From: Paludibacteraceae bacterium
GTDB taxonomy: Bacteria; Bacteroidota; Bacteroidia; Bacteroidales; Paludibacteraceae
DNA length: 64,000 nt
Assembly: GCA_024693065.1 (NCBI GenBank)
Contig: JAILLP010000009.1
Location: 1 to 64,000 of the forward strand
Direction of reading: 5' to 3'
Part shown: piece by piece, positions 1-8,008 of the stretch
Layout of the letters: every line of letters begins with the position of its first letter
Numbering within the stretch: position 1 is the first letter of the stretch
Made by a program: the position numbers and the translations under genes
The notes under the pieces: generated by a model
Told to the model about the DNA's origin: nothing
Database searches by the model: none
The model's input: the letters and a program-made list of their open reading frames with translations, nothing else

Positions 1-2
1 TT

Positions 3-515
3 TTCATATCTTTGCCCATGTTCAGGTTCGACCGCACCAACATCACGGTCAAAAATATTTGGATCAGTTTCTTTAAAAACCTCGGCAACATGGAAAACAT
101 TGACCCATCGGTATACGAGCGAGCGGACGAGGGTCTGCTCAGACTGATAGAGAAGGCGAAGGTGTCCGCCCTCTCCGAGGAGGAGTACGACCAGTACGAG
201 GCCAGCATGAAATACCTCGAGGACGAGATCGACATGGAGCAGCATGGATACGAGAGGGGCTTGGAAGAGGGGCTGAAAAAAGGAACCGAGCAGGGGATGA
301 AGCAAGGATTGGAGCAGGGGATAAAGCAAGGATTGGAGCAAGGGATAAAGCAAGGATTGGAGCAAGGGATGACGCAGGGGATGAAGCAAGGAAAACTCGA
401 AGGAGAGAAGACCGCCAACCTACGCAATGCGAAGAACCTCAAAACGTTAGGTGTGGACATCCATACAATTTCCCAAGCCACCGGTCTATCTGCTGAAGAA
501 ATCGAGGAATTGTAA
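3..515 (+). CDS. Rpn/PD-(D/E)XK nuclease-family protein, C-terminal part (5' end off window)
   Basis: The reading frame is open from the left edge to TAA at 513-515, so this is probably the C-terminal part of a longer gene; ATGs at 18 and 90 could start a shorter protein. The visible protein has the segment SLPMFRFDR, a FFKNLGNME stretch, a charged region, then about ten glycine-spaced heptad-like units of the KQGLEQGI type, and ends in ATGLSAEEIEEL. This layout (linker, Gln/Gly-rich repeats, short helix-turn-helix-like tail) is usual for the C-terminal part of Rpn-family recombination-promoting nucleases/putative transposases in Bacteroidota. The catalytic N-terminal domain is not in view, so the family call rests on the tail alone. 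A damaged partial copy follows at once. Confidence 0.6.
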   Translation, partial: FISLPMFRFDRTNITVKNIWISFFKNLGNMENIDPSVYERADEGLLRLIEKAKVSALSEEEYDQYEASMKYLEDEIDMEQHGYERGLEEGLKKGTEQGMKQGLEQGIKQGLEQGIKQGLEQGMTQGMKQGKLEGEKTANLRNAKNLKTLGVDIHTISQATGLSAEEIEEL

Positions 516-518
516 TTA

Positions 519-662
519 TTTTCATATCTTTGCCCATGTTCAGGTTCGACCGTACCAACATCACGGTCAAAAACATCTGGATCAATTTCTTTAAAAACCT
601 CGGAGACATGGACGATTTCCCAAACCAATGGTCTGTCTGTTGAAGAAATCGAAGATCTGTAA
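519..662 (+). pseudogene. Internally deleted copy of the Rpn-family gene
   Basis: This copy keeps the start-proximal arm (519-611) and the last 50 bases of the gene (about 613-662). The missing 371 bp is not a multiple of three, so the reading frame from the arm stops early at TGA 641-643. It cannot encode the C-terminal tail in frame. It looks like a recent, already decaying tandem duplicate. Confidence 0.75.
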
Positions 663-730
663 TTATCTCATCAAAAGCCATAACAAAAAAATGGAACGAC
701 AAGGAAATCCTATCGGCCCATTTAAACAAA

Positions 731-768
731 CAAAAAGGGACTATGCCGAAACACAGTCCCTTTTATTA
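731..768. terminator. Bidirectional hairpin terminator
   Basis: AAAAGGGACT (733-742) pairs with AGTCCCTTTT (755-764). A and T runs flank the stem, so it can end transcription from the Rpn-type gene on plus and from the GH5 gene on minus. Confidence 0.7.
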
Positions 769-783
769 TATTCACTCAGATGA

Positions 784-2901
784 TTACTTTACAATAATCT
801 TAGCGAACTTGCTGCCCTCAGCAGAAGCTACCTCTACGTTGTAGACACCAGCTGCCAAGTTAACAGAAAGTTTAGAAGCACCCTCGATAGCAGCGCTGTA
901 AACCTCAGCACCAACCAAGTTGAAGATCTTCACGTTTGCTTGACCCTCAGCAGCTACGTTGATGATACCATCCTCGATTACTGAAGGGAATACAACTGAC
1001 TCAACATTGTTCACGATCTTGCCAACAGAAGTGATAGTCTCCTCTGGATATCCTTCACCAGTCCAAGGTTTCTCATAAGTGAAACGAAGACCTCCAATTC
1101 CGTCGTGACCATAAGGGAACGACAACCTTACAACAAATTTACCAGCCTCCTTGAACAAGATACCATCGTTAGTTTTGGTGTCACCATATTCAGGATCACC
1201 CGTGTAACACCAAACCTTATCGTTAGAGCTTGCAGGCTCAGCGCCATTAACTGGGGCATCCACATATGGAGCGAACTGATCGGATTCCATAGGAACCTCC
1301 TGAGTAGGAGTTGATTTTGACAAATCAACCATGAAAGTCTGAGAAGCGTGATCCTTCAATGAGAGAGAGAAACCACCTGCTCCAGTATATTTACATTTAC
1401 CATCTTTAGTACATGTTACAGTACCAATACCAGCCGCTTTTGGAGTGTATACAGCCATTTGGATGCTATAATATCCTGGATCTTCTACATCAAAAGTATA
1501 GAGCAACCACTCACCAGCGCAGACCCAACCCAAGTTGTAAAGACCAGAGCCCCATGAATCTTCAATACATGCAGTTGTCACATCCACACACTCATCAGTA
1601 CGGTGATCACACCAGTCACGACCAGCATAACACTTCAAAACCGGACGAGTTTCACCCGTGTTTGCATTCTCAGCCTCAATGACTTCCTTCTCATCATAAG
1701 TTGTAGCAGTTGCCTCTGTGTAGCCCTCCTCATCCGTATCGTTAGAATCGTAATAAGTCAAACCAGAACCACTTGCCATTTGTCCTTCCTCCTTCTCCGG
1801 ATTATCATCGTAGTATCCAAGATTCAAAGTCTCATCCTTGCTATCCTTGTTAAGAGAGAAGCAAACACCACCATAACATGCGGTACGAACTGGTTCAAGT
1901 TTACCACCCAACATTCTTTGGATGAATTCACCTGAAGGGGAAAGTGGACCATTACATTTATCTTTGAAAGTAGAAGAACCCTCTTTCTTAAAGCCATACG
2001 ACCAGTTCATCCAGCTGACGATTTGACCGCAACCATCCAATCCTGCGCAGTGAGTCAAGAATGTCGTTGCGAAAGAAGTGTTAACGTCATCGTATGAACC
2101 TCTCAACTCTGGTTGTGCGGAGCTCAAACCCCACTCAGATACGAAGATAGGAACACATGTAGATGCAGCAAGGAACTCTCTACTCTCCAAACCTTGGTGA
2201 GCTGGCTCGTTAGCATACAAGTGGAATGCATACATGATATTTGCATCGTTTCTCTTGATCAGGTTATTAGATTTAACAACCTGAGAGTAAATGTACTGAT
2301 CCCAGTTTGGAGTACCAACAATGATAACAGGCTTGTCAGTATCGATTTTGGTAATGGTGCTAATTACATCTTCCGCGTAATTCTTGATGTCTGACCAAGA
2401 AACACCAGAAGGCTCGTTGCAGAGCTCATAGATGATGTGCTTGTACTCATTCTTCTTCACCTCCTGAGCAACCATAGAGAAGAAACTTTTTGCCTGATCC
2501 TTCTTTACATCAGGATTACCATTAGTTCCATCTTTAGCAGCCGCCAAAATGTGCCAGTCGATGATACAGTACATACCCTTCTGCTCTGTCCATTTCATCC
2601 AGTTCTTGACACCATTGTCATCGATAGAACCGTATTCGCTAAGATAACGAGCAATACGAACACAGTTCGCTCCCGCCATCTTCATAGACTCCAAATCGTT
2701 CGCTGTTTTTACACAGTTCTGATCATAAAATCCGAATGAACTCCATCCCTTCAACTGGATAGGTTCACCCTGCTCGCTAGAGAGTTGAATGCCCACCAAC
2801 TTCAAACGACCCCATTTTTCGATGTAGTTGGTGCTCGCATCGTCCGCATTCACCTGAATCCAAGCAAAAGCGGCCATTAAAAGGAATAAAACTTTCTTCA
2901 T
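784..2901 (-). CDS. GH5 cellulase with carbohydrate-binding-like middle region and T9SS tail
   Basis: This is a secreted beta-1,4-glucanase candidate of 705 aa. Residues 1-19 are a signal peptide. Residues 30-335 form the GH5 barrel: ELCNEP puts the acid/base at E163, HLY at 227-229 is the conserved active-site patch, and FVSEWG puts the nucleophile at E256. Residues about 410-650 resemble a CBM6-like sandwich (IEAENA, then CAGEWLLYTFDV), which I infer to bind polysaccharide. The last 75 residues (KIFNLVGAEVY, LAAGVYNVEV, ending KIIVK) are a type A T9SS sorting domain, so the enzyme should cross the outer membrane. It stands alone downstream of the symporter gene, with its own promoter and terminator. 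GH5 is sure; cellulose as substrate is inferred from the neighbours. Confidence 0.9.
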   Translation of the reverse strand: MKKVLFLLMAAFAWIQVNADDASTNYIEKWGRLKLVGIQLSSEQGEPIQLKGWSSFGFYDQNCVKTANDLESMKMAGANCVRIARYLSEYGSIDDNGVKNWMKWTEQKGMYCIIDWHILAAAKDGTNGNPDVKKDQAKSFFSMVAQEVKKNEYKHIIYELCNEPSGVSWSDIKNYAEDVISTITKIDTDKPVIIVGTPNWDQYIYSQVVKSNNLIKRNDANIMYAFHLYANEPAHQGLESREFLAASTCVPIFVSEWGLSSAQPELRGSYDDVNTSFATTFLTHCAGLDGCGQIVSWMNWSYGFKKEGSSTFKDKCNGPLSPSGEFIQRMLGGKLEPVRTACYGGVCFSLNKDSKDETLNLGYYDDNPEKEEGQMASGSGLTYYDSNDTDEEGYTEATATTYDEKEVIEAENANTGETRPVLKCYAGRDWCDHRTDECVDVTTACIEDSWGSGLYNLGWVCAGEWLLYTFDVEDPGYYSIQMAVYTPKAAGIGTVTCTKDGKCKYTGAGGFSLSLKDHASQTFMVDLSKSTPTQEVPMESDQFAPYVDAPVNGAEPASSNDKVWCYTGDPEYGDTKTNDGILFKEAGKFVVRLSFPYGHDGIGGLRFTYEKPWTGEGYPEETITSVGKIVNNVESVVFPSVIEDGIINVAAEGQANVKIFNLVGAEVYSAAIEGASKLSVNLAAGVYNVEVASAEGSKFAKIIVK

Positions 2902-2954
2902 TTTTCTTATACAATTAATTAAACATAAAATAATCTGCGCCTAAACTCAGCGCA

Positions 2955-2962
2955 CAAATTTA
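2955..2962 (-). promoter_or_regulatory. Promoter -7 box for the GH5 gene
   Basis: On the minus strand this reads TAAATTTG, an exact TAnnTTTG element, about 55 bases before the ATG at 2901. No clear -33 TTTG was found. Confidence 0.5.
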
Positions 2963-3302
2963 GTAAAAGAATCTGAATGGCGAAATGAAAAGTGTTAAAA
3001 ATGTATAGCAGCCTCCAAGGGACAGCCTACCCCACAAACATCCTCAAAATAATATAATTCATTGACAATCAATATAAAACAATATATTTAAAGGACCGCA
3101 ACATGCTCTTTATCCAACCGATTAACAAAGCATATTCCTTATAATCCGCACATAAAAACATTGAATTTGGGGAGGCTACGCTCGCAAGTGGAATCAGCCT
3201 CTTCATGCCATATGTATATATATTGGGGCAATAATTAATTAAACGCATCCGCACCCAAAAATGACGATACCTAACATTCCGTCATATTGGGTATTAAACA
3301 AT
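2963..3302. other. Intergenic stretch without a supported gene
   Basis: AT-rich DNA between the symporter terminator and the GH5 promoter. A 61-codon minus frame at 3069-3254 is open but has no homology signal, no promoter and ordinary intergenic composition, so it is not called. Confidence 0.5.
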
Positions 3303-3339
3303 AAAAAAGTGGAGACGATGCAACCGCACCGACTCCACT
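3303..3339 (-). terminator. Terminator of the symporter-GH3 unit
   Basis: AGTGGAG (3308-3314) pairs with CTCCACT (3333-3339). The A-run at 3303-3308 is a T-run on the minus strand just after the stem. Confidence 0.6.
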
Positions 3340-3388
3340 CCTTATATTTTCACAGGAATATAAACCCTGCTTAGATCTTCTCAACTTC

Positions 3389-4834
3389 TTATCCGACAGT
3401 CTGCTTTCCCTTCTCCTCTGCTCTCTTCGCCTCAAGGATCTCGGAGTTGCGACGGATGGTATCCTCGTCGATTTTGTAGAATACCAATGCCAAGATACCG
3501 ATTACGGAACCTACCAACGGCAACAGTGAGAAATAGGACTTCAGGGATTCTATGGTCTCAGGGCTCAACTGGGTGTTTGCCACGAAACCGATGGCTGCCA
3601 AGGCGTATGCAGGGATTGAGTTCGCCAACGCTTGTCCCAATTTCTGCGCCATCGTGGCGGAAGAGTAGATCAAACCGGTCGCGCGACGTCCCGTCTCCAC
3701 CTCAGCATTGTCTGCCACGTCAGCATACATACTCCACATGATGTAGCCGGAAGGACCGATCGCCAATGTGAAGATGATGTTCAGGATGATAATCGTACCG
3801 ATATTGCTTCTGTCCAAAACGAGGAAGGAGAGGGAAAGAAGGGATGCCAACGTGAAGCATGCGATCCATGTAGGTTTCTTGCCGAACTTCTTCACAACGG
3901 TCTGAATCAACATCGTACCAATGATCGTGAAGACAGAGCCGGAAGCCAACAACAGCGTGGAAACCAACTCCCATGTCAACTTAATGCCGAACAAAGTACC
4001 CGATACGGTGAAGACCTCTTTCCCGTCCACAATATTATAGTCGGCCAAGCAGTACTTAGCATAGTAAGGGATCAAACCATTGTGCACGAACACGAAGAAC
4101 AGCATGGCGATACCCGCGATGGACAACATGATCCATGGCTTGTTCTTGCACAAGTCCTTCACATCGTCTGAAAGCTTGCTGGTCTCTTGCTTCACCGGCT
4201 CAACACGCTCCCTGGTGAAGAAGAAGGTGCACATCAACATGACGAACGCCGCGATCGCGTAGATGAAGGCTGTCCAAGAGAAGGCTGCCTGACCGCTGCA
4301 CTGCAGGTGGTCTTGGATGAAACGAACCAATGTGAAGACCATACCGTAGCTGCACAAGCAACCGATCTGCGCACCGATGTTACGGAATGCGGAAACGGAG
4401 GTTCTCTCGTCCGGGTCCGGAGAGATGACACCCATCAACGCACCGTAAGGCACATTGACTACGGAGTACATCAAACGGCAGAGCAAGAAGGTCGCGTATG
4501 CGTAGATGACCTTGCCTGTATCATTGAACTCAGGCGTGTAGAAAGTGAAGAATCCGATGACACAGAATGGAACCACGCCGAAGAGGATCCAAGGGCGGAA
4601 ACGTCCCCAACGTGTGTTATGACGATCTGCGATCGCACCGATGATCACGTCGAACGCGATGTCGATACAAGATACTACCAAGACCATGGTTCCCACCACC
4701 GCCGGAGCGATGCCGAAGTAGTCTGTGTAAAACGCTGTGGCCATGCAAATCAGACCCCAGAAGAGGTTGCAAGCCAAATCTCCCGCTCCGTAGGAGAGTT
4801 TTTCTAGAATAGATAATCTTTGATTGTTTTCCAT
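3389..4834 (-). CDS. GPH-family (MelB-like) sugar:cation symporter
   Basis: This is a 12-helix inner-membrane symporter of the glycoside-pentoside-hexuronide family, 481 aa. Its strongest mark is RWGRFRPWILFG after the second and third helices, the family loop motif. The start is the ATG at 4834 (MENNQRLSI); a TTG nine codons upstream only extends the frame into the leader. It begins 27 nt after the GH3 stop, so the two are probably one transcript. Given the GH94 phosphorylase nearby, the likely cargo is cellobiose or short cellodextrins, which is an inference; family members also carry xylosides, melibiose and glucuronides. Confidence 0.88.
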   Translation of the reverse strand: MENNQRLSILEKLSYGAGDLACNLFWGLICMATAFYTDYFGIAPAVVGTMVLVVSCIDIAFDVIIGAIADRHNTRWGRFRPWILFGVVPFCVIGFFTFYTPEFNDTGKVIYAYATFLLCRLMYSVVNVPYGALMGVISPDPDERTSVSAFRNIGAQIGCLCSYGMVFTLVRFIQDHLQCSGQAAFSWTAFIYAIAAFVMLMCTFFFTRERVEPVKQETSKLSDDVKDLCKNKPWIMLSIAGIAMLFFVFVHNGLIPYYAKYCLADYNIVDGKEVFTVSGTLFGIKLTWELVSTLLLASGSVFTIIGTMLIQTVVKKFGKKPTWIACFTLASLLSLSFLVLDRSNIGTIIILNIIFTLAIGPSGYIMWSMYADVADNAEVETGRRATGLIYSSATMAQKLGQALANSIPAYALAAIGFVANTQLSPETIESLKSYFSLLPLVGSVIGILALVFYKIDEDTIRRNSEILEAKRAEEKGKQTVG

Positions 4835-4861
4835 TGTATTAAAAATTTTATTGATTTTCAA

Positions 4862-6637
4862 TTATTTAAGTGCGTCTGGATTCAACTTCACCGGTGATTG
4901 CGCCGTGAATGGTATCTCGCCGCACAGGGCCTTAACCACCGCCGTCTGCGTGAAAGGATCGATGCTGTAGGCATTGACCTTCAGCGGTGCGACTCCCTCG
5001 TAGCAATCGTTCAGGAACGGGTTGCTGTATGAGATGGCGATACGCTTCTTCGGATCCGTCATGTTGACCGTCCACACGCCGAACGACTCCTTGTCCTTGA
5101 AGAACGGAGTGCCCAATGGCGCGAAGTAACGGTTCTCGAAGCAAACGATAATCTTGTCGTAGTAATCCAACGAGTCGATGCGGTAGCCCCAATCGTAGAA
5201 GTGAGGGTTAACCATCATCGTCACATCGAAGCCACGCTTCTCGAACTCCTGTTTCGTGACGCTGAACTTACCCTCGTCCAGGCAATAGCCCACAGGGACG
5301 ATCAGCAGTTTCTTGGTCATGTCCGCCTTCAAAGGAATGTCGCTGTTGCGGTCCTCCTCCAGCGTGATGGCAGCCTCCGCCAACTTTGTGCCCGTCTCCT
5401 TCACGAAGGTCTTCGTCTCCTCACTCATCGGAGTGCAGAGGGAATCCGGAGAAATCTTCTCCAGCAGGCCGAAACGCTCGCGCAGCGCCCACACGCGGCT
5501 GACAGCGTCGTCCAAACGGGACATCGGGATCTCTCCCCTGTTGATTCTCGCCTCGATGGTGTCCATATATGCCAAGGAAGGCCAAAGGACGATATCCGCA
5601 CCTGCTATGAAGCATTGTACGGAAACCTCCAATTCATTTTTGTAGTAGCCTGCGCAACCACCCATGTTGAGCGCATCAGTGATCACCACGCCATTGTATT
5701 TCATCTTGTTCTTCAACAGGTCTACCATCAACTCCTTGGAGAGGGTTGCCGGTGGCAATTGCCCGTTGATCTTTTCTTTCTGGTAGAAAGGCAATTGGAT
5801 ATGTCCCACCATGATAGAGGCCGCCCCGTCGTCGATCATCTCACCGAAGAGTTTGCCGAAGGTCGCCTTCCACTCATCCTCAGAGAGGGTGTTGGCGGTC
5901 GTCACGATATGCTGGTTACGCATGGTGACACCATCTCCCGGGAAGTGCTTTACGGTGGAGATGACGTTCTGCTCGTGGATACCCTCCATTTGTTTCTTGA
6001 GGATCGGAATCGCCTTCTCCACGTCGTCGGATACGGAACGTTCGATGACCAACTCCTGCAGAGGGTTCATGTTCAGGTCGCACACAGGGTGCAACAACCA
6101 GTTGAAGCCCATTTCCTTCGCCTCGGAGGCGATCGCCTTGCCGAAGTCGTAGGCCAAAGTAGGGCTATTTGCGGCACCGAGCGACATCTCGGCCGGCATG
6201 TGCGTATACTTCGGATAGGTCTCACCCAAGCCACGTTCGAAGTCCTCGCTGAAGAACAACGGATACTTGGCCGCTGCGGCGTAATCCTTCATCGCGCTTG
6301 CGATCAGGTTCTCCGAAGAGGTGTTGTATTGTTTCTGGTAGTTGTCGAAATACCAGCGGGCGATGAAGAAACCGCCAATAGGGTATTTCTCCATGAAGGC
6401 CTTCATGTCTCCGTTGCCGATCTTCTTCTGGTCGTAGTATTGGGAGACCACCATCATGGTTTGTCCGATTTTCTCACGGACGGAAAGATTTTTCCAAGAG
6501 GTGTCAATCGCGGCGAAATCATATCCCACGTTCTCTTGAACAACTGTTTTAGTATTCTCTTTCGGGGAATCGCACTGCGTAAACGTCAATGCGCCCAAAG
6601 CCATTACGAACAGGCCTTTTACCATTCCGACTCTCAT
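4862..6637 (-). CDS. GH3-family glycoside hydrolase, lipoprotein
   Basis: A GH3 enzyme of 591 aa with a lipoprotein-type signal ending in FTQC (C22). The barrel has KHFPGDG (230-236) and VVITDALNM, which places the nucleophile at D321. Residues about 420-590 form the second alpha/beta domain. The KHFPG motif is that of the NagZ-type branch, where the acid/base is an Asp-His pair in the next loop (D-S-H); here that position reads N241-Q242-H243, so the Asp is replaced. It could be a beta-glucosidase acting on cello-oligosaccharides, as the neighbours suggest, or a beta-hexosaminidase, as the motif suggests. It lies 27 nt upstream of the symporter gene. Confidence 0.88.
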   Translation of the reverse strand: MRVGMVKGLFVMALGALTFTQCDSPKENTKTVVQENVGYDFAAIDTSWKNLSVREKIGQTMMVVSQYYDQKKIGNGDMKAFMEKYPIGGFFIARWYFDNYQKQYNTSSENLIASAMKDYAAAAKYPLFFSEDFERGLGETYPKYTHMPAEMSLGAANSPTLAYDFGKAIASEAKEMGFNWLLHPVCDLNMNPLQELVIERSVSDDVEKAIPILKKQMEGIHEQNVISTVKHFPGDGVTMRNQHIVTTANTLSEDEWKATFGKLFGEMIDDGAASIMVGHIQLPFYQKEKINGQLPPATLSKELMVDLLKNKMKYNGVVITDALNMGGCAGYYKNELEVSVQCFIAGADIVLWPSLAYMDTIEARINRGEIPMSRLDDAVSRVWALRERFGLLEKISPDSLCTPMSEETKTFVKETGTKLAEAAITLEEDRNSDIPLKADMTKKLLIVPVGYCLDEGKFSVTKQEFEKRGFDVTMMVNPHFYDWGYRIDSLDYYDKIIVCFENRYFAPLGTPFFKDKESFGVWTVNMTDPKKRIAISYSNPFLNDCYEGVAPLKVNAYSIDPFTQTAVVKALCGEIPFTAQSPVKLNPDALK

Positions 6638-6662
6638 ACCTCTTGCAAAATCCGTTATAGTT

Positions 6663-6699
6663 AAAAAAAGGAAGCACCCCCAAAGAGGGGATGCGTTCC
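6663..6699 (-). terminator. Terminator after the GH5 lipoprotein gene
   Basis: GGAAGCACCCC (6670-6680) pairs with GGGGATGCGTTCC (6687-6699). The A-run at 6663-6669 gives the T-run on minus. It separates this gene from the GH3-symporter pair. Confidence 0.65.
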
Positions 6700-6702
6700 A
6701 TG

Positions 6703-7932
6703 TTACTTCGTATACAAATTAGACTGTTTCAAAACAGTAGAATCCGCTCCGCCTTTGTTTACGACGGAAAGAACACGCTTGATGTAGTCGCCCGATGGGG
6801 TGACATCGTTCCATGCCTCTCTGGCACATGCGCCAGGGACGAGGGCAGAAGAGGAACGCTCGTTGTCAGAGAAACTCCAGTTACAGAAGCTAACCTTCTG
6901 GTTACCTGCGTTGTTGCCGCTCAGCAAGAGCAACCACTTGTCGGTACGGTCGAAGTCCAACTCTCCGTTACCGTTCGCTTCGCATAGTCCAAACTCGGAG
7001 CAGAAGACTGGCAGTTTGCCCAAAACATCATACATATAGGCGTACATATTGTAATAATCAGGCTTTCCTTCTTTCTCGAAGCCCTCATTATGCTCTTTCG
7101 CGTAGAAATGGAAGGCGTACATGACGTTGTCATGCTTCAGACGAGCGTCGCGTGCAGGCAACGAGTCGCAGAGATCCTTGCCATTGCCTTGATACATACC
7201 CTCCTTCAGACAAGCGTCCACCAACTGGTCCCACTGCGGAGTGCCCACAATGACGACAGGATGAGTGACGCCCACCGAGTCGTAACTCTCTTGGATAGCC
7301 GGGATGATGTTGTCGGCATAGTCGGCGATCATGTCCCAAGTGACATTGGTCTCCTTGGTGCATACCCAAGGATGGATAGGGTCACCCTTCTCCAAGCAGT
7401 TGTTTGGCTCATTGCAAATCTCATAGAGCAGATGCTCTTTGCCAGCATATTTCTTCGATATGAAGCTGAAGAATTCCTTGGCGCCACCGTATTTGGAATC
7501 CAACGGATTGCCCGGTGTCAGTATATGCCAGTCAACGATACAATAGATACCCAACTCACCGCAGATATCGATCATTTCGCACATTTTCTGCTGAAATCCA
7601 ATAGGATTGGTGTTATAACCACCTTCCTCAACGTACATCGCCAAACGAAGCACATTGATGCCCCACTCCTCGACCATTGTTTTGATGGACTCCTTGGTGT
7701 AGCAGTCGCCGCACCATTGCCATCCCATCGTACTCATACCAGCCAATTGGACAGGATTACCATCTTTGTCGCAAAGTTGTAAATCCTTGACCTGCAGTCT
7801 TCCATGCTGGGCCACCGGTGAATTCACCGGATAAGGGGAAACATTCTTCTTTTGTTTGGCGTTATTGCCTCCGCCGCCACACGAAACCAGCATGACGAGA
7901 GCCATCAGCGCACCAAAAAACAATCTCTTCAT
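6703..7932 (-). CDS. GH5 endoglucanase, lipoprotein
   Basis: A single-domain GH5 enzyme of 409 aa. The signal peptide ends in a good lipobox LVSC (C18) followed by GGGGNN. Catalytic sites: LYEICNEP gives the acid/base E175, HFYA (275-278) is the conserved patch, and FCSEFG gives the nucleophile E313. The CNWSFSDNERSSSAL segment resembles the WN-SDK-ESSSAL signature of GH5_2 endo-beta-1,4-glucanases. There is no T9SS tail, so it should stay anchored to a membrane, unlike its three paralogues. It follows the GH94 gene with a hairpin in between and no clear promoter of its own, so it may be expressed by readthrough. Confidence 0.9.
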   Translation of the reverse strand: MKRLFFGALMALVMLVSCGGGGNNAKQKKNVSPYPVNSPVAQHGRLQVKDLQLCDKDGNPVQLAGMSTMGWQWCGDCYTKESIKTMVEEWGINVLRLAMYVEEGGYNTNPIGFQQKMCEMIDICGELGIYCIVDWHILTPGNPLDSKYGGAKEFFSFISKKYAGKEHLLYEICNEPNNCLEKGDPIHPWVCTKETNVTWDMIADYADNIIPAIQESYDSVGVTHPVVIVGTPQWDQLVDACLKEGMYQGNGKDLCDSLPARDARLKHDNVMYAFHFYAKEHNEGFEKEGKPDYYNMYAYMYDVLGKLPVFCSEFGLCEANGNGELDFDRTDKWLLLLSGNNAGNQKVSFCNWSFSDNERSSSALVPGACAREAWNDVTPSGDYIKRVLSVVNKGGADSTVLKQSNLYTK

Positions 7933-7951
7933 TTATCGAAAAATTTATGTT

Positions 7952-7996
7952 AGAAAGAAAAGCAGGGAAGCCACTCGGATTGAGTGGCTTACCTTG
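7952..7996 (-). terminator. Hairpin between GH94 and GH5 lipoprotein genes
   Basis: AAGCCACTC (7968-7976) pairs with GAGTGGCTT (7982-7990), and GCAGGG/CCTTGC extend the stem. The A-rich run at 7952-7961 is T-rich on minus. As no clear promoter follows, it may be a partial terminator. Confidence 0.6.
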
Positions 7997-8008
7997 CTGA
8001 CAGTTGTG

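Larger units (their letters stand above)
1..662 (+). repeat. Tandem partial duplication, about 93 bp repeat arms
   Basis: Positions 1-93 and 519-611 are near identical (first arm TTTTCATATC at 1 and again at 519, offset 518). The second copy then jumps directly to a sequence matching about 464-515 of the first. The unit is therefore 518 bp, and the second copy has lost about 371 bp. Confidence 0.8.

Noticed and set aside
7-14. TATCTTTG as promoter of the first gene
   Set aside because: The frame is open through it and the encoded residues fit the family's linker, so it is more likely coding sequence; the gene probably begins left of the window.
3069-3254. 61-codon minus frame in the gap before the GH5 gene
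   Set aside because: No motif, no promoter and low-complexity AT-rich context.
5201-6664. 487-codon plus-strand frame opposite the GH3 gene
   Set aside because: It is the antisense shadow of a clear GH3 enzyme, has a composition rich in Arg/His/Leu and no family motif.
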